Origin: DASPJL01 sp035628645 | Lineage (GTDB): Bacteria; Bacteroidota; Bacteroidia; Cytophagales; Cyclobacteriaceae | Direction: 5' to 3' | Assembly (NCBI GenBank): GCA_035628645.1 | Contig: DASPJL010000141.1 | Span: forward strand, 7,946-71,945 | DNA length: 64,000 bases | Shown here: positions 7,638 through 17,420 of the stretch, in pieces | How the letters are laid out: each line of letters starts with the position of its first letter | How positions within the stretch are numbered: the stretch's first letter is position 1 | Program-made: the position numbers and the translations under genes | The notes under the pieces: generated by a model | What the model saw: the letters and a program-made list of their open reading frames with translations, nothing else | Told to the model about the DNA's origin: nothing | Databases searched by the model: none

Positions 7638-10600
7638 ATGAAAAAAATAATTTTTCTCTTTGTAGGGTTATGCATCAGCATAACCGCCCAATGCCAAACC
7701 TGGAATCTGGTTTGGAGTGATGAATTTAATGGAACAACCTTAGATCAGTCTAACTGGAACTATGAAACCGGTACCGGGGTAAATGGTGACTTTGGAACAG
7801 GGCAGTTAGACCGAGCTACTGACCGGCCTGAAAATGTTGCGATAGAACAGGGTATTGCCGGTGCAAATGGTGGGGCCCTTAGAATTACCACTCGAAAAGA
7901 AACCTTTATGGACCGAAACTACACAAGTGGTAGAATCAATTCCAACAATAAGGCTTCATGGGGTCCAAACCATCGGATAGTTGCAAGGGTGTGGCCAAAA
8001 GGCGTACGATATATGGGACAAGGGTTTGCATTTTGGATGATGCCGGATGAAATACCACAAGGCCAGAGCAATATCAGTTGGCCACAGGGCGGGGAAATTG
8101 ATATTATGGAATACGTGGGTTCAATGCCTGCTCATAATCTTGGATCTACCCATTATGCCTGGGATTGGAACAACAATCAATGGGCCGACTGGAACCATGG
8201 ACATCAGGGCGGCTATTATAGCTTTGCCGACCAACAAGCGCCGGATAGTCCGGAATGGATAAGGGTGGATTTAGGCTCAATCCATAATGTAAACCGCGTA
8301 GTATTGAATTGGGAAAATACGGGTAAAACATTCCAGATTCAAACCTCTACAGATGGTACCACCTGGTCAACAGCCTATTCTACCACATCAGGAGATGGAG
8401 GCATTGATGACCTTGCTTTTTCTGCCCGAAATGCACGTTTTGTCAGAATGTATGGAATGCAAAGATCCAATGATTGGGGGTATGCATTGTATGAGTTTCA
8501 GGTATTCGCTGGATCTGCAACGAATATAGCATTGAACCGGCCTGCAACAACCTCATCTTCACAGGGAACGGATGTAGGTCCCGGATATGCTTTTGACGGA
8601 AATACTTCTACCCGTTGGAGCAGTTCTTTACGTAATCCTGAATATCAATGCTGCAATCCTTCTTCCTCAACAGACCCAAATGTGGCTGCGAATGGATGGC
8701 ATACTTATGGAATTAACTGGTATTCTGATCGCATGGAATTCTTTGTGGATGACAATGTATATCATATTCATTATTTTAATGATGGGGCAGCATTTGCAGC
8801 AGATGGTGAAAACCAGGCTGAGGTACAAATGGTTAACGGAAAAAGAGTGAGGAAGTCGGAGTTTTCAAACCTCTATCCTGAATGGCATCCTTTTGAACAT
8901 AAAATGTATGCTATTTTATCTGCTGGCGTAGGAGGAGGGGGGCAGACGTACGGAGGCCCAATTGTTAACGAAGCTGTATTCCCAGCAGATGTATATATTG
9001 ACTGGGTAAGGGTATATTCAAATGGCCAGACCTTTAATCCACCGCCCTCTGTAAATCTAACGGCACCTACAGGAATTGAGACATATCCAGCACCTGCTTC
9101 TATAAATCTTACTGCAACCGCATCCGATTTGGATGGTGGCGCGATAAGTTCTGTATCCTTTTATAATGGAACTACTTTAATTGGGACGGATAATTCAGCC
9201 CCCTACAGTTTCAACTGGACTAACGTATTAGCAGGAAATTATACAATTTCAGCAAGAGCAACGGATAACGGAGGAGCAACTTCTAATTCTAATTCCGTGA
9301 TCGTCGCAGTGAATGGAGCAGGTTCAAATCTTGCTTTAAACCGACCTGGAACAGCCTCTTCCGTAACGGGTACCTTTATTGCATCCAACGCATTTGATGC
9401 CAGCCCAACCACAAGGTGGGAAAGTGAATATTCAGATCCTCAATGGATTTATGTTGATCTGGGGAATACTTATGATATTAATAGGGTGAAAATTGATTGG
9501 GAAACGGCAATGGCAAAAGATTATCAGGTTCAGGTCTCTTCCAACACTACCTCCTGGACAACAATCAGGACGGTTACAAATAATTCAACAGCAGTCAATG
9601 ACCTTACAGGTTTGACAGGCTCGGGCAGGTATATAAGGATTTATGGTACGGCACGGACAACATCCTATGGATATTCGATTTTGAGCATGGAAGTATATGG
9701 AAGCGGAGGAACCACAAATACTCCTCCTACTGTCAGTATTTCAGCTCCGTCAGACGATGCAACTTTTACCGCGCCTGCAAACATTAATATTACTGCCAAT
9801 GCTTCTGACCTTGATGGGTCGGTAACTCAAGTGCAATTTTATAACGGCAGTACATTACTTGGAACTGATGCTTCCAATCCCTTTGCTTTTAATTGGACAA
9901 ATGTAGCGGCAGGAACTTATACTATTACAGCCAAAGCAACAGATGACGGAGGATTAACCACCATATCCTCAGAAATAAACATAACCGTAAATGGAACAGG
10001 CTCCGCAAATCTTGCTTTGAATAAAACTACCACAGTTTCATCTACCGAAAACGCAGGCACTCCAGGCGCAGATGCAGTAGACGGAATAAGCAACACACGC
10101 TGGGCAAGCGCTTTCTCCGATCCTCAATGGATTTATGTAGATCTGGGCGCGACTTATAACATCAACAGGGTAAAAATAACCTGGGAAAATGCTTACGGTA
10201 AAGATTATCAAATTCAGGCATCCACTAACGCTTCCACCTGGACAACCATAAAAACGGTAACCGGAAATACCTCTTTAATTAATGATCAAACAGGGTTATC
10301 AGGCAGCGGAAGATATGTAAGAATCTATGGAACAGCGAGAGGCACAGGTTGGGGATATTCCATATTTGAATTGGAAGTATATGGAACAACAGGCTCGGGC
10401 GATGGAGAATCTATTCCTGGCAAGATTCAGGCTGAAAGCTATGATATGATGAATGGTGTACAAACAGAGACTACTGCTGATACGGATGGAGGACAAAATG
10501 TAGGTTGGATTGACGCTGGAGATTGGATGGATTATCACGTAACAGTTAATTCTACCGGCACATACTCTGCTCAATTCCGGGTGGCAGGATGGTCGACAGG

Positions 10601-11042
10601 CGCTCAGTTGCAATTAAAAAACGGCGCTACAGTTTTGGCTTCGATTAATGTTCCCAATACTGGCGGAGGTCAGGTTTGGCAAACTGTTTCGGCCAATGTT
10701 TCTTTAACCGCCGGCGCACAGACTTTACGGGTTCATGTAGTAGCCGGAGGATTTAATTTTAACTGGATGAATTTTGTTTCCTCCGGTGCCCGTCTTGGAG
10801 CGTCGGCAGGTCCGACAATAAAGGAATATCAAGGATATCCTAATCCCGTTGAAAATATTTTTCATGTGAAAGGTGCAGAAGAAGGGGGGAGGGTATTGAT
10901 TACGGATCTTAATGGGAAAGCCGTACTAAAAACCAGGGTGCAAGACAACGCTATTGATATGAGTACTGTTAGTACAGGAGTTTATATTATCCATATAAAG
11001 AATAAGGAAAAATTAATTAAAATAAAGGTCAATAAGAAGTAA
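7638..11042 (+). CDS. Multidomain secreted GH16 glucanase with T9SS sorting domain
   Basis: A 1134-residue secreted enzyme with a signal peptide (about 1-19). The GH16 catalytic domain spans about residues 20-460 with the active-site motif GEIDIMEYVG (nucleophile E153, D155, acid/base E158), as in laminarinases and lichenases. It is interrupted at about 204-337 by a discoidin (F5/8C, CBM32-like) domain in circularly permuted order. Then follow an Ig-like domain (about 470-560), F5/8C (about 563-690), a second Ig-like domain (about 695-785), F5/8C (about 790-922), a CBM6 (about 928-1055, AESYD and IDAGDWMDY) and a type A T9SS C-terminal domain (about 1065-1134, YPNPVENIF, STGVYIIHI). Likely cleaves beta-1,3- or mixed-linkage glucans at the cell surface or outside. 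Confidence 0.93.
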   Translation: MKKIIFLFVGLCISITAQCQTWNLVWSDEFNGTTLDQSNWNYETGTGVNGDFGTGQLDRATDRPENVAIEQGIAGANGGALRITTRKETFMDRNYTSGRINSNNKASWGPNHRIVARVWPKGVRYMGQGFAFWMMPDEIPQGQSNISWPQGGEIDIMEYVGSMPAHNLGSTHYAWDWNNNQWADWNHGHQGGYYSFADQQAPDSPEWIRVDLGSIHNVNRVVLNWENTGKTFQIQTSTDGTTWSTAYSTTSGDGGIDDLAFSARNARFVRMYGMQRSNDWGYALYEFQVFAGSATNIALNRPATTSSSQGTDVGPGYAFDGNTSTRWSSSLRNPEYQCCNPSSSTDPNVAANGWHTYGINWYSDRMEFFVDDNVYHIHYFNDGAAFAADGENQAEVQMVNGKRVRKSEFSNLYPEWHPFEHKMYAILSAGVGGGGQTYGGPIVNEAVFPADVYIDWVRVYSNGQTFNPPPSVNLTAPTGIETYPAPASINLTATASDLDGGAISSVSFYNGTTLIGTDNSAPYSFNWTNVLAGNYTISARATDNGGATSNSNSVIVAVNGAGSNLALNRPGTASSVTGTFIASNAFDASPTTRWESEYSDPQWIYVDLGNTYDINRVKIDWETAMAKDYQVQVSSNTTSWTTIRTVTNNSTAVNDLTGLTGSGRYIRIYGTARTTSYGYSILSMEVYGSGGTTNTPPTVSISAPSDDATFTAPANINITANASDLDGSVTQVQFYNGSTLLGTDASNPFAFNWTNVAAGTYTITAKATDDGGLTTISSEINITVNGTGSANLALNKTTTVSSTENAGTPGADAVDGISNTRWASAFSDPQWIYVDLGATYNINRVKITWENAYGKDYQIQASTNASTWTTIKTVTGNTSLINDQTGLSGSGRYVRIYGTARGTGWGYSIFELEVYGTTGSGDGESIPGKIQAESYDMMNGVQTETTADTDGGQNVGWIDAGDWMDYHVTVNSTGTYSAQFRVAGWSTGAQLQLKNGATVLASINVPNTGGGQVWQTVSANVSLTAGAQTLRVHVVAGGFNFNWMNFVSSGARLGASAGPTIKEYQGYPNPVENIFHVKGAEEGGRVLITDLNGKAVLKTRVQDNAIDMSTVSTGVYIIHIKNKEKLIKIKVNKK

Positions 11043-11049
11043 AATAATA

Positions 11050-11090
11050 GCCAAGGGAGCCGGTCGTGGTTTCCCTTGGTTGCTTTATTT
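11050..11090 (+). terminator. Terminator behind the GH16 gene
   Basis: CCAAGGGA (11051-11058) pairs with TCCCTTGG (11072-11079), followed by a T-rich tail (ttgctttatttta). It begins 9 bp after the GH16 stop and abuts the end of the convergent PaiB gene. Confidence 0.8.
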
Positions 11091-11706
11091 TATTTTCCTC
11101 TTTTCCTTAACTCCTCTGCCATCAACTTTGAAGTAGCCGTTCCTAACTGCGACAGCTCCTGGATAATATTCTCATAATCTTTGGCATTCCGGTTTTGGCT
11201 TAATTTAAAAGATGCTTCCACTTTTTCAATACTGATTTCAAAACCAACCAAACCATTCATTTGTTTTTGTACCGATTCAGGAAGGGTAGCCAATGAGATG
11301 GGCTCCCTGGCCATTTTTTCATATTTATCTGTAAGCCGTCTAACTGCTTCCCACAACATTTCTCCCTCAATAATTTTCGATTTTCCTGATATGTGGACGC
11401 TCATATAATTCCAGGTAGGCGCATTGGGATGGGCATACCAGGAAGAAGAAATGTAATGATGAATCGCGATAAGAATATAACAAGTACATTAGGATTAGAT
11501 TCAAACAATTTCCATTGAGAATTTGCTTTGGAAATATGTCCCCATAAAACCGTTTCACCTTTTTCATTTACCTCAAGTTCTATAGGAATATGAGTAGCAG
11601 TTGGGAATTCATTACCGGAAGAAATTATAGTTGCAAAGCTGTTTTCTCTGATGAATTGCTCAATGATTTTCCGGTCCGTTACTTCAAAATATTTTGGAAT
11701 ATACAT
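11090..11706 (-). pseudogene. PaiB-family FMN-binding regulator, frameshifted
   Basis: Two adjacent frames together give one PaiB-like protein. The first (from ATG 11706) reads MYIPKYFEVTDRK ... NSQWKLFESNPNVLVIF, then goes out of frame. The next frame gives HHYISSSWYAHPNAPTWNY and runs into MSVHISGK ... VGFEISIEKVEASFKLSQN, the PaiB hallmark. The break is at cgcg (11465-11468): removing one CG dinucleotide restores the spacing IF-x-x-x-H-x-YISSSWY seen in the family. PaiB proteins bind FMN and act as negative regulators of proteases and sporulation in Bacillus. The ATG directly follows the stop of the upstream DUF1203 gene, so the two form an operon. A sequencing error is possible. Confidence 0.85.
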
Positions 11707-12201
11707 TTATTTACCAGGATGGCTCCTTATTATTTTACAAATATAACAACACGCCTTTGCACTTCTGGCGTGTAAATAATCTACCTCAGGGAAGTTATCA
11801 AATATTTCTGATATCACTTCGTCAATATCTTCATTCTCGCTGACTAAATGGTTGTGGATCATCCACTGTTCTTTATTATAACCTATTAGCGTAATAAGAA
11901 AGCTCTTCTTGTTGTTCTTGATTTCCTGAGGAAACTTGTAAACGTCAGCATATTCTTCTACTTCATTGGCAGATATAAATATCGGGCCTGGCTGGTTAAA
12001 AGGATTTTTTAGTTCAAAGGGACTGTGACTTAAGACCAGCCTTTTGTCTTCACCCTTCTTGAATGGTTTTAATGATACACGACATGGTCCGAGACCGGTA
12101 GCCACTTCCTCAATTACTTCATTATCAAAGTCGTCTTGCCTGGTTTCACGGATTTTCTTCGCAAATGCTTTTGAAAGGGGTACTATTTTAAATTTTGCCA
12201 T
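11707..12201 (-). CDS. DUF1203 family protein
   Basis: A 164-residue soluble protein. I chose ATG 12201 (MAKFKIVPLS) over an in-frame start at 12252 because the extra 17 residues are not family-like. The signature GLGPCRVSLKPFKKGEDKRL followed by SPFELKNPFNQPGPIFIS matches DUF1203 (G-x-GPCR, GE..LL, PF......GPIF). Near the end, YLHARSAKACCYICKIIR carries a cluster of three cysteines and the RSA-R pattern seen in the family. No enzymatic function is known. Its TAA is immediately followed by the PaiB ATG, so translation is probably coupled. Confidence 0.8.
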   Translation of the reverse strand: MAKFKIVPLSKAFAKKIRETRQDDFDNEVIEEVATGLGPCRVSLKPFKKGEDKRLVLSHSPFELKNPFNQPGPIFISANEVEEYADVYKFPQEIKNNKKSFLITLIGYNKEQWMIHNHLVSENEDIDEVISEIFDNFPEVDYLHARSAKACCYICKIIRSHPGK

Positions 12202-12420
12202 ATCTTTTTGTTTTAATAAGACAAAATAAAGGACATAAGAAAAGGACGACAACCCGTTCCTTGCTGATTAATAATAAATAAACTTGGATTATTAAGCATT
12301 GAGCAAAGCGCCTCACTACTACTAGTGATTTTTTATAACTAAAATAGGTATAACAACCTTTTATTTGACATTTCTGAATATCTGGCGGATATTTGTTGTT
12401 TAGAATTTGTCTAAATAACT

Positions 12421-13059
12421 ATGCTGAAAGTTCTCCTTGCTGATAACCATGTTTTAAGTTCTGCCGGACTAAAATATATATTATCAAAGGAAACAGATCT
12501 TGAAATAAAGGAAGTCATTGATTATACAGATCTCTTGAAAATAATGGAGTCTAATAATCACGACCTTCTTTTGATTGATTATCAGAATTTTAAAGATTTT
12601 GATTTAAAATACCTTTACGAGTTAAAGCAAAATTGTCCGGAGCTTCATATAATGATCATTTCTTCAGATCAAAACAAGGATCGGATGTCTTCTGTCCTTA
12701 ATACGGGTATTTCAGGGTTTTTGACCAAGGAGTGCAGTAAAGAAGAAGTTTTGTTGGCCATAAAAAGCATTAGGAAAGGGGAAAAGTTTTTTTGTAATAG
12801 AGTTTATGATCTGCTTATGGATAATCTTGCTCCAAAAAAGGTCAAAGTAAACCCGGCAGCCCTTACCAACAGAGAAACTGAAATATTGAAGCTTATAGTA
12901 GAAGGGAATTCAACCCAGAATATTGCTGATCATTTATTTTTAAGTTACCATACCGTAAATTCTCACCGGAAAAGCATTTGTAAAAAATTGAAAATTAAGT
13001 CTCCTACAGAACTTGTTATTTATGCTATGGATATAGGATTATTAAAAGTTGGAAATTAG
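12421..13059 (+). CDS. NarL/FixJ-type LuxR response regulator
   Basis: A 212-residue DNA-binding regulator. The receiver domain (1-120) has the acidic pocket D8-N9, phosphorylation site D53 (LLIDYQNF), S81 at the switch position and K103 in GFLTKECS. A LuxR HTH covers about 145-205 (LTNRETEILKLIVEGNSTQ, HTVNSHRKSICKKL). No partner kinase is adjacent; an orphan PAS kinase lies at 6065-7132. Regulators of this kind in Bacteroidota often control surface polysaccharide or stress genes, but nothing here points to a target. The 3' end of the gene merges with a ggaag-type repeat. Confidence 0.92.
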   Translation: MLKVLLADNHVLSSAGLKYILSKETDLEIKEVIDYTDLLKIMESNNHDLLLIDYQNFKDFDLKYLYELKQNCPELHIMIISSDQNKDRMSSVLNTGISGFLTKECSKEEVLLAIKSIRKGEKFFCNRVYDLLMDNLAPKKVKVNPAALTNRETEILKLIVEGNSTQNIADHLFLSYHTVNSHRKSICKKLKIKSPTELVIYAMDIGLLKVGN

Positions 13060-13180
13060 AAGTGAAGCGGGAAGCACGAAGTTGGAAGAGAAAGCCTAAG
13101 TCTCATTACTATTTTCCCGCTTTCTAAAGGTTTTTTTTATTTGATTAATGAGACTTTCCGCTTCTAGTTTCCTGTAATTT
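13060..13180. repeat. Dispersed repeat, ggaagtgggaag type (copy 1)
   Basis: Behind the response regulator stop, gaagcgggaagcacgaagtt and ggaagag are mirrored further on by ttttcccgctttc and ctttccgcttctagtttcc. This is a degenerate inverted repeat of the same family as 13360-13466, 50914-50957 and 56705-56770. Confidence 0.6.
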
Positions 13181-13359
13181 GTGCCTGTGACTGACCTTAA
13201 ATTATTTTAGGGCCTAAGAAAAAATAATTTAAAAAATAAAGATCAGCTCACAGGGCTTATATTGTTAATGTCCTTATTCTATTCAATAATAGATGTGCAA
13301 GGATAACAATAGGGAAATGGTGAATCAATCGCTTATTGTAGGTAATTTATATAACTTAT

Positions 13360-13466
13360 GGTAGGGAGATGGAAGTAGGAAGGTTTGATTAGAAGATAAG
13401 CCACTTAACATTCCCCACCATCCATCATCCATCTTCCCACTTCCCGCCTTCCCTCTTTCCACTACT
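13360..13466. repeat. Dispersed repeat, ggaagtgggaag type (copy 2)
   Basis: gggagatggaagtaggaagg (13363-13382) is answered by ccatcttcccacttcccgcc (about 13428-13447), giving a long imperfect inverted repeat with internal atccatcatccatc units. It fills most of the gap 13060-13555 before the TonB receptor; outside the two repeats I see no gene or clear promoter in that 496-bp gap. Confidence 0.65.
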
Positions 13467-13555
13467 CCTGGCTATCTTAATTCACTATAAGTAGCGATTG
13501 ATCTATAAATGAGCCGGTTCTATTTTTGGGTTTATTTAAAACAATTCTAAATAAC

Positions 13556-15964
13556 ATGACTATTTATAAATACAATTTCATCTTGTGCTTTTTTATAACC
13601 TGTATGTTGGGTATACCCACAGCTTTTTCCCAGGATACAGGAACTATAAAAGGCACAATAAAAACAGCCGATGGCAAATCTGCACAATATGTAAACGTAG
13701 GTTTAAAAGGAACAAGCAGAGGAGCAACAACGGATCCTGATGGGAGTTTTGAGATTAAAAAAGTGGAACCGGGAAATTATATCCTGGTAATATCTTTTAT
13801 CGGTTTGGAAACCCGCGAGCAACCAATAAAAGTGACGGCTGGGGAGGTGACTCAGGTTTCAGACATTACGCTAAAAGAAAACCTGAAACAACTACAGGAA
13901 GTTGTTATATCGTCAAACGCCAACAGATACTCTAAAAAGGAAAGCGAGTTTGTTGCAAAGTTACCGTTGAAAAACCTTGAAAACCCTCAGGTTTATAATA
14001 CCATTAGCGCTGAATTATTGAAGGATCAGGTAATTACTAATTTTGATGAAGCCTTAAAAAATGCAACTGGTTTGGATAAACGTTGGGAATCAACTGGCAG
14101 GGCAGGAGATGGCGCTGGTTATTTTTCTTTAAGAGGCTTTTCAGTGCAACCGACAATGATCAATGGGCTTCCGGGATTAACTAACGGAGGCTTGGATCCG
14201 GCCAATATTGAAAGAATAGAAGTATTAAAAGGACCTTCAGGCACACTGTATGGCAGTAGCCTGATCTCTTATGGAGGTTTAATAAATATCGTAACAAAAA
14301 AGCCTTATCAAACATTGGGTGGAGAGATTTCCTACAATTTCGGAAGCTTTGGTTTGAATAGAATTACCGCTGATGTTAATACCCCTCTTTCTAAAGAAAA
14401 GGACATAGCGTTAAGAGTAAATACCGCTTATCATTCTGAAAATAGTTTTCAGGATGCCGGTTTTAAAAAATCCATTTATATAACTCCGTCTGTATCCTAC
14501 AAAGTAAATGACAGGCTTTCATTTTTAGTAAATACTGAGTTTTTAAGCAGTGAGGGTACCAATCCGGCCATGTTATTTTTAAACAGGTCAACGCCACTGG
14601 TAGCTTCTGATCTGGAAGAATTGAATTATAATAATAAGCGCTCATATACAAGCAATGATGTAACCATCAAAAATCCAACCTTCACCTTACAGGGACAAAT
14701 GAAGTATAAATTATCCGATAAATGGTATTTTCAAACCGTGTTGTCAAGAGGATCTGCCAAAGCGGATGGTTATTATTCTTATTTGTGGGATTTTGCTGAC
14801 GGAAAGGGTACTTATGGAAGATATATCAGCAAACAAAACTCGACCACTTTGAGTACCGATATTCAGCAGAATTTTGTTGGTGATTTCAGTTTGGGAACTT
14901 TCAGGAACAGAATAGTTGCAGGGGTTGATTATTTTCAAAGAGAAATCAATAATGCAAATTCCGGGTATATCCTTTTCGATGCAGTAACCATAGGCGGCAA
15001 TGCTGATCCTTCTCAGTTATCTCTTGCAGCATTGGATACCGCCATTTCAAGAGCTGGTATAGAAAAAAATATTTCACAAGAAGAAATATTCAGTGCATAT
15101 GTATCGGATGTAATCAATATAAGTCCTCAATTGTCAGCTATGTTGAGTATTCGATTGGATCGTTTCAATAATAAAGGTAATTATGACGTGCTGACTGATA
15201 CTAAAGCTGGGAACTATAGCCAGACAGCGTTATCCCCCAAACTCGGACTTATTTATCAGCCAATTAAAGACAAGCTATCGGTTTTTGCCAATTATATGAA
15301 TGGGTTTACTAATGTGGCGCCTATTACTCAGGGACAAACTTTTACTTTTAAACCTGAGCAGGCTAATCAATGGGAGGTTGGGGTAAAGACTGACTTAATG
15401 AAAGGAAGATTGTCAGGAACATTCAGTTACTATAACATAAGAGTATCAAATATTGTCCTTCAATCCCTGCTGGATTCAAACGACCCCAATTCAATTATTT
15501 ATAATCAGGGTGGTGAAAATTATAGCCGCGGTTTAGAAGCCAGCATTATCGCTGCGCCGATAGAAGGGTTAAATATTATTGCCGGCTATAGTTATAATGA
15601 AAGCAAAGTGAACAAAACAGATAATCCCGAATATGAAAACAGAAGGCCCGAAGCAGCCGGTCCTCAGCACATGATTAATGGTTGGATAAGTTACAAATTA
15701 AACAAAAGCCTTCTAAAAGGATTGGGCATAGGCTTTGGAGGGAATTATGCCAGCGAATATGCTACAATTGACAGAGCCAGTACCGGTACCTTCTATCTAC
15801 CGGAATACGCCATCCTTAATTCATCAATTTTTTATGATACCGAGGCATTTCGTATCACTTTAAAAGTAAATAACCTGACGAATAAGGAGTATTATCAAGG
15901 TTGGTCAACGATCAATCCACAGAAGCCCAGAAATATAATTGCAGGATTGGCGCTTAAATTTTAA
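13556..15964 (+). CDS. TonB-dependent siderophore receptor
   Basis: An 802-residue outer-membrane receptor from ATG 13556; an in-frame TTG at 13526 is less likely because the signal peptide starts at MTIYKYNF. A CarboxypepD_reg-like beta domain covers about 28-115 (GTIKGTIKTADGK, GATTDPDGSFEI). The plug (about 130-260) includes NATGLDKRWE, YFSLRGF, NIERIEVLKGPSG and GGLINIVTKKP. The 22-strand barrel ends in GLALKF with a terminal phenylalanine. The SLRGF / IERIEVLKGPSGTLYG pattern is that of ferric-siderophore receptors (FhuA-like). The PepSY gene starts 2 bp after its stop, so this is one operon for iron-chelate uptake. No Fur box is evident. Confidence 0.93.
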   Translation: MTIYKYNFILCFFITCMLGIPTAFSQDTGTIKGTIKTADGKSAQYVNVGLKGTSRGATTDPDGSFEIKKVEPGNYILVISFIGLETREQPIKVTAGEVTQVSDITLKENLKQLQEVVISSNANRYSKKESEFVAKLPLKNLENPQVYNTISAELLKDQVITNFDEALKNATGLDKRWESTGRAGDGAGYFSLRGFSVQPTMINGLPGLTNGGLDPANIERIEVLKGPSGTLYGSSLISYGGLINIVTKKPYQTLGGEISYNFGSFGLNRITADVNTPLSKEKDIALRVNTAYHSENSFQDAGFKKSIYITPSVSYKVNDRLSFLVNTEFLSSEGTNPAMLFLNRSTPLVASDLEELNYNNKRSYTSNDVTIKNPTFTLQGQMKYKLSDKWYFQTVLSRGSAKADGYYSYLWDFADGKGTYGRYISKQNSTTLSTDIQQNFVGDFSLGTFRNRIVAGVDYFQREINNANSGYILFDAVTIGGNADPSQLSLAALDTAISRAGIEKNISQEEIFSAYVSDVINISPQLSAMLSIRLDRFNNKGNYDVLTDTKAGNYSQTALSPKLGLIYQPIKDKLSVFANYMNGFTNVAPITQGQTFTFKPEQANQWEVGVKTDLMKGRLSGTFSYYNIRVSNIVLQSLLDSNDPNSIIYNQGGENYSRGLEASIIAAPIEGLNIIAGYSYNESKVNKTDNPEYENRRPEAAGPQHMINGWISYKLNKSLLKGLGIGFGGNYASEYATIDRASTGTFYLPEYAILNSSIFYDTEAFRITLKVNNLTNKEYYQGWSTINPQKPRNIIAGLALKF

Positions 15965-15966
15965 CC

Positions 15967-17151
15967 ATGACCATTAAAAAAGCAGTTGGGAAACTTCACC
16001 TCTGGCTCGGATTAACGTCCGGGCTGGTGGTTTTTGTGATTAGCATTACGGGATGTATTTATGCATTTCAGACGGAAATCCAGAATTTAACTCAGTCTTT
16101 TCGTTATGTGGAGTTACAAAATAAGTCATTTCTTCCTCCCTCGGAAATGCGTGTGATTGCCGAAAAAGAATTGCCCGGTAAAAAGATCCATAGTGTGAAT
16201 TATCTGGATGCCGGCGATGCAGCAGTTGTTTCTTTTTATAGTTTTGATCCTGAGTACTATTATTTAATTTACCTTAATCCTTATAGCGGCGAAGTACTTC
16301 AAGTAAAAGACATGAGTAAGGATTTTTTCAGGTTCATCCTGATGGGGCATTTTTATTTCTGGCTTCCTCCTGATATTGGTCAGCCCCTTGTGGCCTCCTC
16401 CACGCTTGTTTTTTTAGTAATGATGATTTCAGGGATTATTCTTTGGTGGCCAAGAAATAAGGGTGCGAAGAAACAAAGATTTTCTATTAAGTGGAATGCA
16501 AGATGGCGGAGAAAAAATTATGATCTGCACAATGTGCTGGGTTTTTATATGACCTGGATTGTCATTATTATAGCCCTGACAGGTTTAGTCTGGGGATTTA
16601 AATGGTTTGCAAATGGCGCTTACTTTGCATTTTCCGGGGGAGAAGAACGGCAGGAATACAGCGAGCCTTTGTCTGATTCCCTCGCTCGACACACTAGCGC
16701 TGATTTACCTGTGGACAAAATATGGCACCAAATAAAGAAAGAGCATTCCACGGCCGAAGCTATAGAAGTTCATTTTCCGGAAACCGCAGAATCATCAATA
16801 GCAGTGAGCATCAATCCTGATGCAGATACTTATTGGAAAACGGACTATCGTTTTTTTGATCAGTATACGCTTAAAGAACTTTCGGTCAATCATATGTGGG
16901 GTAGATTTCATGAAGCTACCATTGCAGATAAAGCGCTAAGGATGAACTATGATGTTCATGTAGGGGCAATATTAGGTTTGCCGGGAAAAATCCTCGCTTT
17001 TTTTGCAAGCCTTATAGCTGCAAGTCTGCCAATTACCGGATTTTATATTTGGTGGGGAAGAAGGAAGAAAAAGGATAGACATATTTTGAAGAATGATATA
17101 GTAAAAAGAAGTCGAAACATAAAAACTAAAGAATATGCTGAGGAACTTTAA
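15967..17151 (+). CDS. PepSY-associated membrane protein (siderophore reductase-like)
   Basis: A 394-residue inner-membrane protein of the PepSY_TM family (PF03929). It begins KAVGKLHLWLGLTSGLVVF, the typical first helix with the H-x-W-x-G motif. Two further helices lie near residues 140-160 (LVFLVMMISGIILWWPRN) and 190-215 (DLHNVLGFYMTWIVIIIALTG, shown over two motifs), and a last one near 345-365 (SLIAASLPITGFYIWWGRR). Histidines in H-x-W, DLHN and HVGAILG could ligate haem. The relatives FoxB/FsrB-like proteins reduce ferric siderophores. Translational coupling to the TonB receptor (2-bp gap) supports a role in iron release. Confidence 0.88.
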   Translation: MTIKKAVGKLHLWLGLTSGLVVFVISITGCIYAFQTEIQNLTQSFRYVELQNKSFLPPSEMRVIAEKELPGKKIHSVNYLDAGDAAVVSFYSFDPEYYYLIYLNPYSGEVLQVKDMSKDFFRFILMGHFYFWLPPDIGQPLVASSTLVFLVMMISGIILWWPRNKGAKKQRFSIKWNARWRRKNYDLHNVLGFYMTWIVIIIALTGLVWGFKWFANGAYFAFSGGEERQEYSEPLSDSLARHTSADLPVDKIWHQIKKEHSTAEAIEVHFPETAESSIAVSINPDADTYWKTDYRFFDQYTLKELSVNHMWGRFHEATIADKALRMNYDVHVGAILGLPGKILAFFASLIAASLPITGFYIWWGRRKKKDRHILKNDIVKRSRNIKTKEYAEEL

Positions 17152-17420
17152 TATTCCTCTATTTCTATAAATATTGTCAGTCTGTAGTAACAAAGCGATT
17201 TTATAAAATGATTTTACTCTTGCTTTTAATATGGAACGCCAATTCTATCTTTTTTAGGTATTTCAAGGCTTTCGATCTTTTATTTTCGTCCCTGAAGTGA
17301 TATAAAGCTTTAATTGAAATGTTTCTTTCTACCGGAAAAGTACAGAATATTGTGAAAGTTATTTTCTTCTTGAAAATATCCTCTTTATTCTTGTACTTAT
17401 CTACCATTAGACTAATTATT

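Noticed and set aside
8602..8850. Second reading frame inside the GH16 gene.
   Set aside because: A shadow of the glucanase; the main frame is continuous and fully explained by domains.
13526..13555. TTG as start of the TonB receptor (similar non-ATG starts for several other genes).
   Set aside because: The downstream ATG begins a clean signal peptide or family start, so ATG starts were preferred.
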